Shown here one piece after another: positions 55,455 to 63,281 of a stretch of 64,000 bases of DNA. Each line of letters starts with the position of its first letter. The stretch's first letter is position 1. The notes below the pieces were generated by a model. The model did no database searches. It worked only from the letters and a program-made list of their open reading frames with translations, and was not told the DNA's origin. The position numbers were made by a program, and so were the translations under genes. Source of the stretch: Branchinecta lynchi. Taxonomy: Eukaryota; Arthropoda; Branchiopoda; Anostraca; Branchinectidae. The stretch is taken from positions 6,280,715 through 6,344,714 of the forward strand of contig JAKZAP010000008.1 in assembly GCA_023053575.1 (NCBI GenBank), in the 5' to 3' direction.

Positions 55455-58400
55455 ATGAATACTGCAGAGGTTATTCAGCTTTGTAAAAAGGTTATATCAA
55501 ACAACAAAGCGGTTATACAAAGATTATCGCTATACACATATAATGAACTGCGGACTTATGCGAAAATTAATAAAATCAAAACAAATGGAGCTAAGAAACA
55601 TGAAATAACAAATAATATAATAAACCATCTTAATAAGTATATTTTGATAGCTGAAGATAAAATTAAAATTGAACGCAGAAACGAAAGAACTCATAATAAG
55701 AACAGACCATCCGACTACAAACCAGAACCGAGATTACGAACCATTCTGGAAGATGAGATAAAAGAAAATAATATCACCATTACAAAACTAAAACAAGAAT
55801 ACAATGATAACAAAGAAAAAGAGACAAGCGAATTAAAGAAATTTCTGAAAAACAAGAACCTATCAACTCGCGGAAACCGAGAAGAAGTACTAAAAAGAGT
55901 TGGAGAATACTATAATAATATTATTACCAAACATAAAGATTCCGTACAGAAAAATAGAGATATCATAAGAGATCAAACAGAAAGACGTGACAACAGTAGA
56001 CAGAAACCAATTGGTTTATCAACTCTCTTCATAAATAAGAAAAAAATCCAAGTAGAAAAATTAATTCCTGATCATTTATTTAGAACTGAAGAAGAACAGC
56101 AGCCTACTATTTTTAGCGAAAGTGAGAATATATTCACTGTAAACGTTTCAGTTCAAGGTAATGGAGTTGACGAGCATACTCTTATTGCTTTTACTTTCGC
56201 AGATATACAGCGGCGAATGAACGAAATAAATCAATATAGAGTTCAGTTTGTAACTCGGGTTATTTTCCATCGACAGGAGAATGATGAAGAAGTAGTAGTA
56301 TATTACAACAGTACTTCTTGGATTTTAAATAAAAATAGCATTCTTACTCATAATCATTTGGATGATAATAACAAGAGACTGAGTTCTTTAAGTAATACCC
56401 CTCGATCTGGGCTACAATTTAGTCGGTATGAAGGAATTGATTATAGGATGACACGAATAGAATCTTACATGGGAGGAACGTTTAAAATACTACCAGATTT
56501 CGTAAAAAATAAAAAAGCGTGCATAAATATAAAAAATTTAGATCAAAAATGCTTTCTTTGGTCCATCTTAGCACATTTATACCCAACCAAGGACAACGCT
56601 GAGAGACTTTCGAAATATAAGCAATATGAGAACCAATTTGATTTCGAAGGGGTTACCAACTTCCCAATGGATACTAAAGATATACACAAATTTGAAAATA
56701 GATACAACATTAAGATTTGTTTATTTCAAATTGAAAAAGAGAAAATTATCAGAAGTCATATACTAAAAAGTACAATCAATGGCAAAACAGCTAAACATGT
56801 TATTAATTTATTATATTTCGATAATCATTATGTACTGGTAAAGGATCTGAGCAGATTAGTTGGTCCTCAAATATCTAAAAAGAAAACAAAGACATACCTC
56901 TGCACTTATTGCGGAAGGCATTTTAAGAAGGAAGAATGCTTTGAAAAACATGAAAGTAAAAATAATTGCGAAGATCCTGATATTATAATGCCTCCTGAAG
57001 GTTCAAGTATACAATATAAAAATATTGCAAAACAAATGAAAGTACCTTATTGCATAATAGCCGACTTTGAGTCTTATAACGAAGAGTACAATCAAGTAAA
57101 CGGGAAGAAAACAATAAAAGTGGCCAAACAGAAGCCATTTGCTTACGGATTTCAGGTATGCTGTTCCTTTGATACAAACCAGAACAAATACTACGATTAT
57201 TTCGGTGAAGACGCTGCAAAACATTTTGTTAAAACCGTTACAAAAGTATCCACAGAAATTGCAAACAAATATGAAAGCAGACAAAGAAACCATACTTATA
57301 CCAATGCAGAAATTGTGAATAAATGGAATAAACTAACTAATAAGACTTGTCACATCTGTACAACTGAAATTACTGAAAATCCTCACTTTGATCACGACCA
57401 CATGACAGGAGAAGATAGGGGATTTGCTCATGCTGAATGTAATATGAAATACAGGATTCCTAGGCATATCCCGGTAGTAATGCATAATTTATCAAAATAT
57501 GACTCTCATTTATTTGTTAGAGAATTGATACCTGATAACGGAATTTTTGAAAGTGCAGAAAGTTTCATCTCATTCTCGAAATCAATAAGTATAAGAAAGA
57601 CGGATACGGAAATAAAATATGAGATGCGGTTTATAGATTCAATTAGATTTATGGCTTCATCTTTAGACAAACTATCAGCAAATTTAGCAACATGTGATTG
57701 CAAAGTACCTTGTAATCATCTAAGACAGAATTTCAAGTACACATCTAACAGCTTCAAAAATGACGATGAATTCAAAGAAATAATTAAAAAAGGTGTGTAT
57801 CCCTATGAATTCGTGGATAGTTTCGATAAAATGAATTGTACAAACTTACCACCAATAGAAAGCTTTTATTCTAGGTTGACGGGGAAAGGTATTGACAAAA
57901 GTGATTATAAAAGAGCGGTATCTATATGGAAGCAATTTAACTGTGAAACATTACTTGATTATACCAAGTTGTACCTAAAAAGTGATGTGTTAATTCTATC
58001 AGACGTTGTGGAGAATTTCAGAAATGTGTGTATACATAATTATGATCTGGATCCACTTCATTACTTCTCAGCTCCAGGACTAACATGGGATGCTTTCCTA
58101 AAGCATTCGAAAGTAGACTTGCCGTTATTCTCAAAGGAAGACATGTATACCTTTATAGAAAAAGGAATAAGAGGTGGTGTATCCCAATGTATAAAAAGAT
58201 ACGCAAAAGCAAATAATAAATATACAAGTGATTATAATAAGAATAAGCCATCTAATTATTTAGTGTATTTGGATAAAAATAATTTATATGGGTGGGCGAT
58301 GTCGCAGAATTTACCCGCGAATGATTTCCAATTCATTTCCATACCGGATGATTTGAAAGAAAGGAATGAATATGAATCAATCGAGTATTACAACCATCTG

Positions 58401-59528
58401 AAAAGTCATATCAAGTCGGTGATTACGATTAAGTCGGTGAGACAAGATGTGGGTGCTATATATGAGGTAGACTTAGAATATCCAAAAGAACTACACGAAT
58501 TACACAAGGATTTACCATTAGCACCCGAACACTTTAACGGTAAGCTATGTACCACAGTATTAGATAAAACTAACTATGTAGTTCACCACAGGAACCTAGA
58601 ATTCTATTTACAAAAAGGTTTGATATTGAAAAGAGTACACAGAATACTAGGATTCACTGAAAGTGCTTACTTAAACGGATATATAGACCACAACACAGCA
58701 CTTAGAACTAAAGGTACAAATGATTTTGAAAAGGATTTCTTTAAGCTTATGAATAATGCTTGCTTTGGAAAAACTATGGAAAACGTAAGGAAGCGAGCGG
58801 ATATGGAAATAATAACGGATGATACAACAAGAGAAAAAATAATAAAGAAACCCAACTTTAAATCTGAAATAATATTCAGTGAAAACTTTTCAGTAGCAAG
58901 AATGTCAAAGGAAAAGATAAAATTAGACAAACCAATGTACATCGGCTTTGCTGTATTAGAACTATCCAAGTTATTGATGTATGAATTCCATTATGATTAT
59001 ATGAAGCCTAAATATGGAGATAAAATTGATTTGTGTTATATGGACACTGATTCTTTCATATACGACATTCGAACCGAAGATTTCTATGAAGATATCAAAC
59101 AAGATTTGAATGAGAGGTTCGATACATCTGATTATGCGAAAGATAATCCATATGGGTTTCCTAGTGTAAATAAGAAAGTGATAGGAATGATGAAAGATGA
59201 ATTAGGTGGACAGGTTATGACAGAGTTTGTTGGATTACGATCAAAGGTATATGCTTATTTAAAGGACAACCAAGACCCTTCAAAAGCTAGCAAAAAACTG
59301 AAAGGAATAAAAACCAATATAGTTAAAGATAAAATTACGATTCAAAACTATAAGGATGTACTGTTTGGTAAAACGGAAAACCTTTCTATAACCCAGTATA
59401 ACTTAAGATCATACAAGCACAATATGTTTCTAGAAGAACAGAATAAAAAAGCGTTAGATCCTAAGGATGATAAAAGGATAGTAACAAGCGATAAAATACA
59501 CACTTTACCTTTAGGTTATAAACATTAA
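55452..59528 (+). CDS. polB: Protein-primed family B DNA polymerase (Polinton PolB)
   Basis: 1358 residues, intact. N-terminal helix-loop segments resemble SAP DNA-binding motifs (about 25-60 and 129-160, LKKFLKNKNLSTRGNREEVL). A DQKC (364-367) and NHY (458-460) pair suggests a diverged OTU-like cysteine protease part. A zinc finger follows (C484, C487, H500, C506). The 3'-5' exonuclease has ADFES (D538, E540), HNLSKYDSH (678-686) and YLKSDVLILSD (841-851). Inside it sits an endonuclease VII/HNH-like insert (CHIC 633-636, HFDHDHMTG). Polymerase motifs are YLDKNNLYG (939-947), KLMNNACFG (1098-1106) and YMDTDSF (1196-1202). All catalytic Asp residues are present, so it looks active. It replicates the element DNA from a terminal protein primer. 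Confidence 0.96.
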   Translation: MMNTAEVIQLCKKVISNNKAVIQRLSLYTYNELRTYAKINKIKTNGAKKHEITNNIINHLNKYILIAEDKIKIERRNERTHNKNRPSDYKPEPRLRTILEDEIKENNITITKLKQEYNDNKEKETSELKKFLKNKNLSTRGNREEVLKRVGEYYNNIITKHKDSVQKNRDIIRDQTERRDNSRQKPIGLSTLFINKKKIQVEKLIPDHLFRTEEEQQPTIFSESENIFTVNVSVQGNGVDEHTLIAFTFADIQRRMNEINQYRVQFVTRVIFHRQENDEEVVVYYNSTSWILNKNSILTHNHLDDNNKRLSSLSNTPRSGLQFSRYEGIDYRMTRIESYMGGTFKILPDFVKNKKACINIKNLDQKCFLWSILAHLYPTKDNAERLSKYKQYENQFDFEGVTNFPMDTKDIHKFENRYNIKICLFQIEKEKIIRSHILKSTINGKTAKHVINLLYFDNHYVLVKDLSRLVGPQISKKKTKTYLCTYCGRHFKKEECFEKHESKNNCEDPDIIMPPEGSSIQYKNIAKQMKVPYCIIADFESYNEEYNQVNGKKTIKVAKQKPFAYGFQVCCSFDTNQNKYYDYFGEDAAKHFVKTVTKVSTEIANKYESRQRNHTYTNAEIVNKWNKLTNKTCHICTTEITENPHFDHDHMTGEDRGFAHAECNMKYRIPRHIPVVMHNLSKYDSHLFVRELIPDNGIFESAESFISFSKSISIRKTDTEIKYEMRFIDSIRFMASSLDKLSANLATCDCKVPCNHLRQNFKYTSNSFKNDDEFKEIIKKGVYPYEFVDSFDKMNCTNLPPIESFYSRLTGKGIDKSDYKRAVSIWKQFNCETLLDYTKLYLKSDVLILSDVVENFRNVCIHNYDLDPLHYFSAPGLTWDAFLKHSKVDLPLFSKEDMYTFIEKGIRGGVSQCIKRYAKANNKYTSDYNKNKPSNYLVYLDKNNLYGWAMSQNLPANDFQFISIPDDLKERNEYESIEYYNHLKSHIKSVITIKSVRQDVGAIYEVDLEYPKELHELHKDLPLAPEHFNGKLCTTVLDKTNYVVHHRNLEFYLQKGLILKRVHRILGFTESAYLNGYIDHNTALRTKGTNDFEKDFFKLMNNACFGKTMENVRKRADMEIITDDTTREKIIKKPNFKSEIIFSENFSVARMSKEKIKLDKPMYIGFAVLELSKLLMYEFHYDYMKPKYGDKIDLCYMDTDSFIYDIRTEDFYEDIKQDLNERFDTSDYAKDNPYGFPSVNKKVIGMMKDELGGQVMTEFVGLRSKVYAYLKDNQDPSKASKKLKGIKTNIVKDKITIQNYKDVLFGKTENLSITQYNLRSYKHNMFLEEQNKKALDPKDDKRIVTSDKIHTLPLGYKH

Positions 59529-59757
59529 ATTCAAGTACCTACTTAAAAAATTCAAGTACCTACTTCAAAACTTCAAGTACCTACTTAAAAACTTCAAGTA
59601 CCTACTTAAAAACTTCAAGTACCTACTTAAAAAATTCAAGTACCTACTTAAAAAATTCAAGTACCTACTTAAAAAATTCAAGTACCTACTTAAAAAATTC
59701 AAGTACCTACTTCAAAAAATCAAGTATATACTTAAAATACTCAAGTAAATCTTATAA
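59529..59757. repeat. 21-bp palindromic iteron array, about 11 copies
   Basis: The unit TTCAAGTACCTACTTAAAAAA repeats head to tail with small changes (CAAAAC or AAAAAC spacers); the last copies are diverged. Each unit holds the dyad AAGTA-CC-TACTT. It starts right after the polymerase stop and ends 20 bp before the ATPase start. It could be an origin, a protein-binding array or a transcript terminator. Confidence 0.92.
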
Positions 59758-59770
59758 TGAAAAATTCTTC

Positions 59771-59781
59771 CTAAATAAATG
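59771..59781 (+). promoter_or_regulatory. AATAAATG start motif of ATPase
   Basis: CCTAAATAAATG; its ATG is the ATPase start codon. Confidence 0.6.
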
Positions 59782-60456
59782 AATGAAAAGGCTCCAATCA
59801 AAGTCTATGACTTTAGTGAAAAGAACACTTATCAGAATAAGCACGACCTTGCACCTCAGTGGCCATTTAGATTATTAATTTGTGGAAGTTCTGGAACAGG
59901 GAAAACTAACCTTCTTTTGAATTTAATTTATGAATATCTTTGTTTCAACCGAATATACTTGTATGCTAAAGATCTTGAAGAAGATAAATATCAAGACCTT
60001 ATAACCAATTTAACCACTTTGGAGTCACAATGCAAATCGAAAGTCTTAACAGTAAGTAACAATCTTGATGATATTGTCGATGTGGACGACTTAGACCCTG
60101 AGTACCAAAACTTGATTATCTTTGACGATTTTGTCACTGAAAAAGACCAGAAGAAAATAGAAGATTTATTCATAAGAGGAAGAAAGAAAAATGCCTCAAT
60201 TATTTACTTGTCTCAAAGCTATCATAAAACGCCAAAGGTGGTAAGACTCCAGTGCAATTATTTTGCATTCTTTCAGTGTTCTAATCCAAAAGAAGTAAAA
60301 TTAATAAGACAAAGCCATGTATCCAGTATAGACGATGAAAAATTTCTCAAACAATTCGAGACTGCAACCAAGGGCTACGGTTTTTTCTTCATAGATTTAA
60401 AAATAAAAGATAAAACCCTTAAGTACAGGAAAAACTTTGAAAAATTTACCGGATAA
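59779..60456 (+). CDS. A32-like (FtsK/HerA superfamily) DNA-packaging ATPase
   Basis: 225 residues. Walker A is CGSSGTGKTN (35-44) with Lys42 and Thr43. Walker B is LIIFDDF (112-118) with Asp116/Asp117. A YLSQSYHKTP motif follows, typical of the packaging ATPases of Polintons and large DNA viruses. It would drive element DNA into a capsid. Length and motifs are as expected for the family. It lies 20 bp after the iteron array and 16 bp before the next gene. Confidence 0.93.
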   Translation: MNEKAPIKVYDFSEKNTYQNKHDLAPQWPFRLLICGSSGTGKTNLLLNLIYEYLCFNRIYLYAKDLEEDKYQDLITNLTTLESQCKSKVLTVSNNLDDIVDVDDLDPEYQNLIIFDDFVTEKDQKKIEDLFIRGRKKNASIIYLSQSYHKTPKVVRLQCNYFAFFQCSNPKEVKLIRQSHVSSIDDEKFLKQFETATKGYGFFFIDLKIKDKTLKYRKNFEKFTG

Positions 60457-60463
60457 TTTATTT

Positions 60464-60475
60464 CTATAATAAATG
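60464..60475 (+). promoter_or_regulatory. AATAAATG start motif
   Basis: TTTCTATAATAAATG just after the ATPase stop; its ATG starts the next gene. Confidence 0.6.
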
Positions 60476-61207
60476 AATAAATTTGGTAGTGTCGGAAAAA
60501 AGGTTAGTAACGAATCGAATGTAAAGGTAGTTACTGACGAAAACGGTAACATTAACCTACAGGATAGGCGAATTGTTAATTTAGGTGATGCCAAAGCAGA
60601 TCAGGATGCGATTAGCTTAAGGTTGATGACTATTATTTTGAATCAGTTTAAAGAACAAATAACTGCAGAACAAGTGCAAGCCAATCAATATTTTAGCGAA
60701 GATATTAACAGATTAACCTTGGTAGATGATTCTCCTGACAATGCAATGGTAAGGATCAAAGATAAAGGATTATTTGTAAAACCAACAATTCAGGTTACTG
60801 ATAAAGAACTTGATGCTGGGAATAAAGTTATCACAAATGTTCAAGATCCTAGAAACAAACATGATGCTGTTAATTTAGGAACGTTAACTACGTATCTTTT
60901 AGATTTTGACAAAAAGCTCGAAAACCAACAAGCCCTTAGCATAAGTATTGAAACGAAGATTGGCGACCTTAGCAAAAGTATTGACAAAAAGCTTCTTGAC
61001 CTTAGGAAAAGTATTGAGAAAAAGCTCGAAAACCAACAAAAAATTAGCAGTTTTATTGGTTCAAATGATTTGGACCAAAATCTGCATATCAATGGTATTG
61101 AAAGAGCAGTCGTAAACATTTTAAAAAGGCTTTTAGAGCAAAAACCTGTTGATCAAGATTTTGTTAAGAAAACAGAAGACTTCATGAAAACTAAACTAAA
61201 GAAATAA
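60473..61207 (+). CDS. Coiled-coil, fibre-like virion protein (putative)
   Basis: 244 residues. It has two similar turns, RRIVNLGDAKADQDAISLR (about 32-50) and NKVITNVQDPRNKHDAVNLG (about 117-136), of the kind seen in trimeric phage tail fibre and spike stalks ('N-L-x-D-P-x-x-x-x-D-A-V'). Then come three related heptad-rich blocks with KKLENQQ, GDLSKSIDKKLLDLRKSIEK and KKLENQQK. A trimeric stalk or fibre in the Polinton particle is a reasonable inference; no receptor-binding head is visible, so any role in attachment is speculative. It sits between the ATPase and core-like genes, among other morphogenesis genes. Confidence 0.55.
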   Translation: MNKFGSVGKKVSNESNVKVVTDENGNINLQDRRIVNLGDAKADQDAISLRLMTIILNQFKEQITAEQVQANQYFSEDINRLTLVDDSPDNAMVRIKDKGLFVKPTIQVTDKELDAGNKVITNVQDPRNKHDAVNLGTLTTYLLDFDKKLENQQALSISIETKIGDLSKSIDKKLLDLRKSIEKKLENQQKISSFIGSNDLDQNLHINGIERAVVNILKRLLEQKPVDQDFVKKTEDFMKTKLKK

Positions 61208-61230
61208 AATTTATATGATAAATTAATTCC

Positions 61231-61240
61231 CTAATAAATG
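61231..61240 (+). promoter_or_regulatory. TAATAAATG start motif
   Basis: CCCTAATAAATGG; its ATG starts the core-like protein. Confidence 0.6.
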
Positions 61241-61807
61241 GTTGAAACAATGGAGTATACAGTTTATTTGTCAAAGCTTCAGAAAGGAAAGCTGAAGAAA
61301 TGTTTTGATGCTAAACAAAAATGTCAGATACGTGTTAGTCATAGTAGACAAAATGAACGGGAACCAGTCAAGTTACTTTTAAGTAAACGACAAATTGATA
61401 AAATTGAAACATGTAAAATGAATAATAAGGGTTGTGATATTGATGTATCATACAAGCAGATGAGAGAAGCGATTCAAAAAGGTGGATTACTTCCATTTTT
61501 AATACCGCTAGCAATTACCCTTGGTAAGGCAGCTTTAACAAGTGGTGCTGCTGCTTTGGGTACATTCGCTGGTAAGAAAATTATGGATAAAATGACCAAC
61601 ACAGGTGGTGCGCTAAAACTTCCTGGAACACAAAAAGTTACCGGTAATGGTGTACGTGGTAGACCTAAGAAGGAAAAAACCGATGATGTCAACACAGGTG
61701 GAGCGCTAACACTTCCTGGAACACAAAAAGTTGTCGGTCATGGGGTACGTGGAAGGCCTAGGAAGTCAAAAAACGGGGACATCAAAAAAGAAGCAAAAGT
61801 AAAGTAG
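61238..61807 (+). CDS. Basic core/minor virion protein with two AT-hooks (pX-like)
   Basis: 189 residues, strongly basic. N-terminal part VYLSKLQKGKLKKCFDAK and LLLSKRQIDKIETCKMNNKG has the look of virion proteins shared by Polintons and adintoviruses. Next is a Gly-rich hydrophobic segment, GGLLPFLIPLAITLGKAALT. The C-terminus is a duplicated unit: NTGGALKLPGTQKVTGNGVR and NTGGALTLPGTQKVVGHGVR, each followed by an AT-hook core (RGRPKK, RGRPRK). AT-hooks bind the minor groove of A/T-rich DNA, so a role in DNA condensation or core-capsid bridging, as for adenovirus pX/pVI-type proteins, is inferred. The protease frame overlaps its last 45 bases in -1. Confidence 0.7.
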   Translation: MVETMEYTVYLSKLQKGKLKKCFDAKQKCQIRVSHSRQNEREPVKLLLSKRQIDKIETCKMNNKGCDIDVSYKQMREAIQKGGLLPFLIPLAITLGKAALTSGAAALGTFAGKKIMDKMTNTGGALKLPGTQKVTGNGVRGRPKKEKTDDVNTGGALTLPGTQKVVGHGVRGRPRKSKNGDIKKEAKVK

Positions 61808-62175
61808 GACCTCTAACCAATTTTGATATTATGGATGCATTAGGGAGTATACCACAGTTTAGAGGTGTGTTCTCTTTAGATACGCTACCCAAACATATAA
61901 ACGATTCGGAATGTGGTGTAATCAACTATGACAAACGTGGAATGCCTGGAACACATTGGGTTGCCTATTGTAATCTACCTGAATCCCCCTATGTCGAATT
62001 TTTCGATTCTTTCGGTATTCCTCCAGGAAAAGAAATAGTTAAATATCTAAAAACTTCAAAGAAAAAAATAGCTTATGAAAATCTTGCTGTCCAAAATATA
62101 GACGAAGTAAACTGTGGACTTCACTGTATTTCCTACATTAAGCGCAAAATGAAGTTGGTAGCTTTTCGTTTATAA
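61762..62175 (+). CDS. Adenain-like cysteine protease
   Basis: Numbering from the ATG at 61831, a 114-residue protein has GTHW (His42), FFDSFG (Asp59), a Gln at 88 and NCGLHC (Cys95), the His-Asp-Gln-Cys arrangement of adenovirus-type maturation proteases (Ulp1 fold). The conserved-looking GPLTNFDI segment lies upstream of that ATG, in the open frame starting at 61762. The ATG has no TAAATG motif, unlike the neighbouring genes. Expression as a -1 frameshift extension of the core protein would explain both facts; plain internal initiation is the alternative. In known relatives the enzyme cleaves capsid precursors. Confidence 0.85.
   Translation, partial: EVKKRGHQKRSKSKVGPLTNFDIMDALGSIPQFRGVFSLDTLPKHINDSECGVINYDKRGMPGTHWVAYCNLPESPYVEFFDSFGIPPGKEIVKYLKTSKKKIAYENLAVQNIDEVNCGLHCISYIKRKMKLVAFRL
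61768..61774 (+). other. Candidate -1 frameshift site A AAA AAC
   Basis: In the core-protein frame the codons are AAA (61769-61771) and AAC (61772-61774), preceded by A. This is the canonical X XXY YYZ slippery layout. It lies within the 46-bp window (61762-61807) where the -1 frame is open before the upstream stop. No strong downstream stem is obvious by eye. Confidence 0.5.
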
Positions 62176-62185
62176 AAATTATTTT

Positions 62186-62195
62186 CTAATAAATG
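62186..62195 (+). promoter_or_regulatory. TAATAAATG start motif
   Basis: TTCTAATAAATGG; its ATG starts the zinc-ribbon gene. Confidence 0.6.
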
Positions 62196-62360
62196 GAGAT
62201 TTATTGTATGAAATGTAAAAAGAGCACTGACACTGAATCAATGTTTAAGGCAGTGTCACAAAAAAATAATGTTCCAATGCTGAAAGGGAATTGTGTTATT
62301 TGCGGGTCGAGGAAAAATCGCTTTTTAAAAAAAACCTCAACGCAGAAACAGATATTTTAA
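62193..62360 (+). CDS. Small zinc-ribbon protein (DUF5679-like)
   Basis: 55 residues. YCMKCKKSTDTE at the N-terminus and NCVICGSRKNRF near the C-terminus give a CxxC...CxxC zinc ribbon (Cys5, Cys8, Cys34, Cys37). The layout matches the DUF5679 type known from DNA viruses and Polintons. Its last third overlaps the integrase frame in -1. It could be a free protein, or the N-terminus of a frameshift fusion with the integrase. Confidence 0.75.
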   Translation: MEIYCMKCKKSTDTESMFKAVSQKNNVPMLKGNCVICGSRKNRFLKKTSTQKQIF

Positions 62361-63262
62361 AGACGTATTATTCTAATTATTCAGGTGTGGATGATATTTA
62401 CAGAAAATTAAAAGAAAATGGTGTTAAGGTTTCCAAGGATAAAATAAAAAATGTGTTGCAAAATGAGAATGTGTATACGTTACACAAACCTTCCTATCAT
62501 AACTTTGAAAGGAGGCGAGTGTATGTTCACTATGTTGATGAGCAATGGCAAGCTGATTTAGTTGACATGCAGAAATATAAAAAAGAAAATAATAAAACAA
62601 ATTACATTTTAACTGTTATTGATTGCTTTAGTAAATATGCTTGGTGTGTCCCTCTGAAAGACAAAACGGGTGCTGAAATAATAAAAGCATTCAGTGTTAT
62701 ATTTAAAGAAAGAATTCCTAAGAAACTACAAACTGATAAAGGTAAAGAATTTGTGATGAGAAATGTTCAATCTTTTTTGAAAAATAACGATATACACTGG
62801 TTTGCATCTGAAAGCGAATTGAAAGCGCAAATTGTAGAACGATTCAATAGAACGCTGAAAGACAAGTTATGGAAATATTTCACTCACAATAACACTACTA
62901 ATTGGATTGATATTTTACCTTTATTTGTGAGTAATTATAATAACTCGTACCACCGTTCAATACAAATGAAACCAGTTGATGCTAGTAAAAAGGTTAATCA
63001 GAAAAAGGTTTTTAGTGCTCTGTTTCCTCCAGTAGATGACTACAAAATCACAGGAAACGTCAAAGTAGGGGATTTAGTCAGAATTAAAAAAGAAAAAAGT
63101 ATTTTCGATAAAGGATATTTACCTAATTATACGGATGAGGTATTTCAGATAGCAACCATCAGACCTACCATTCCCATTACTTATGAAATATCTGACAAAA
63201 GTGGGGAATTAATTCAAGGAGGGTTTTATGAAAAAGAACTTTCAAAATTTATTATGAAATAA
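62270..63262 (+). CDS. int: Retroviral-type DDE integrase (rve)
   Basis: The open frame starts after TAA at 62267-62269 and has no ATG before the Met of LVDMQ, inside the catalytic core. N-terminal YYSNYSGVDDIYRKL and VYTLHKPSYHNFER are typical of Polinton integrases. The catalytic triad is the Asp of QADLVD (codon at 62555), the Asp of QTDKGKEF (62735) and the Glu of VERFNRTLK (62837), with 33 residues between the last two. The C-terminus (VGDLVRIKKEKSIFDKGYLP, YTDEVFQIATI) is the SH3/chromo-like DNA-binding part. It inserts the element with a short target duplication. Start of translation is unclear; -1 frameshifting from the zinc-ribbon gene is the best explanation. Confidence 0.9.
   Translation, partial: CSNAERELCYLRVEEKSLFKKNLNAETDILKTYYSNYSGVDDIYRKLKENGVKVSKDKIKNVLQNENVYTLHKPSYHNFERRRVYVHYVDEQWQADLVDMQKYKKENNKTNYILTVIDCFSKYAWCVPLKDKTGAEIIKAFSVIFKERIPKKLQTDKGKEFVMRNVQSFLKNNDIHWFASESELKAQIVERFNRTLKDKLWKYFTHNNTTNWIDILPLFVSNYNNSYHRSIQMKPVDASKKVNQKKVFSALFPPVDDYKITGNVKVGDLVRIKKEKSIFDKGYLPNYTDEVFQIATIRPTIPITYEISDKSGELIQGGFYEKELSKFIMK
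62324..62330 (+). other. Candidate -1 frameshift site T TTA AAA
   Basis: In the zinc-ribbon frame the codons are TTA (62325-62327) and AAA (62328-62330), preceded by T. This is a coronavirus-like slippery heptamer. A second possible one, A AAA AAA, follows at 62327-62333 in a run of eight A. The -1 frame is open from 62270 and continues as the integrase. Confidence 0.5.
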
Positions 63263-63270
63263 AATTACTT

Positions 63271-63281
63271 GTATATAAATG
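63271..63281 (+). promoter_or_regulatory. TATAAATG start motif
   Basis: TTGTATATAAATGG; its ATG starts the last gene in the window. Confidence 0.5.

Noticed and set aside
57003..57293. Hydrophobic minus-strand open frame within the polymerase gene
   Set aside because: It is the antisense shadow of a long, motif-rich polymerase frame.
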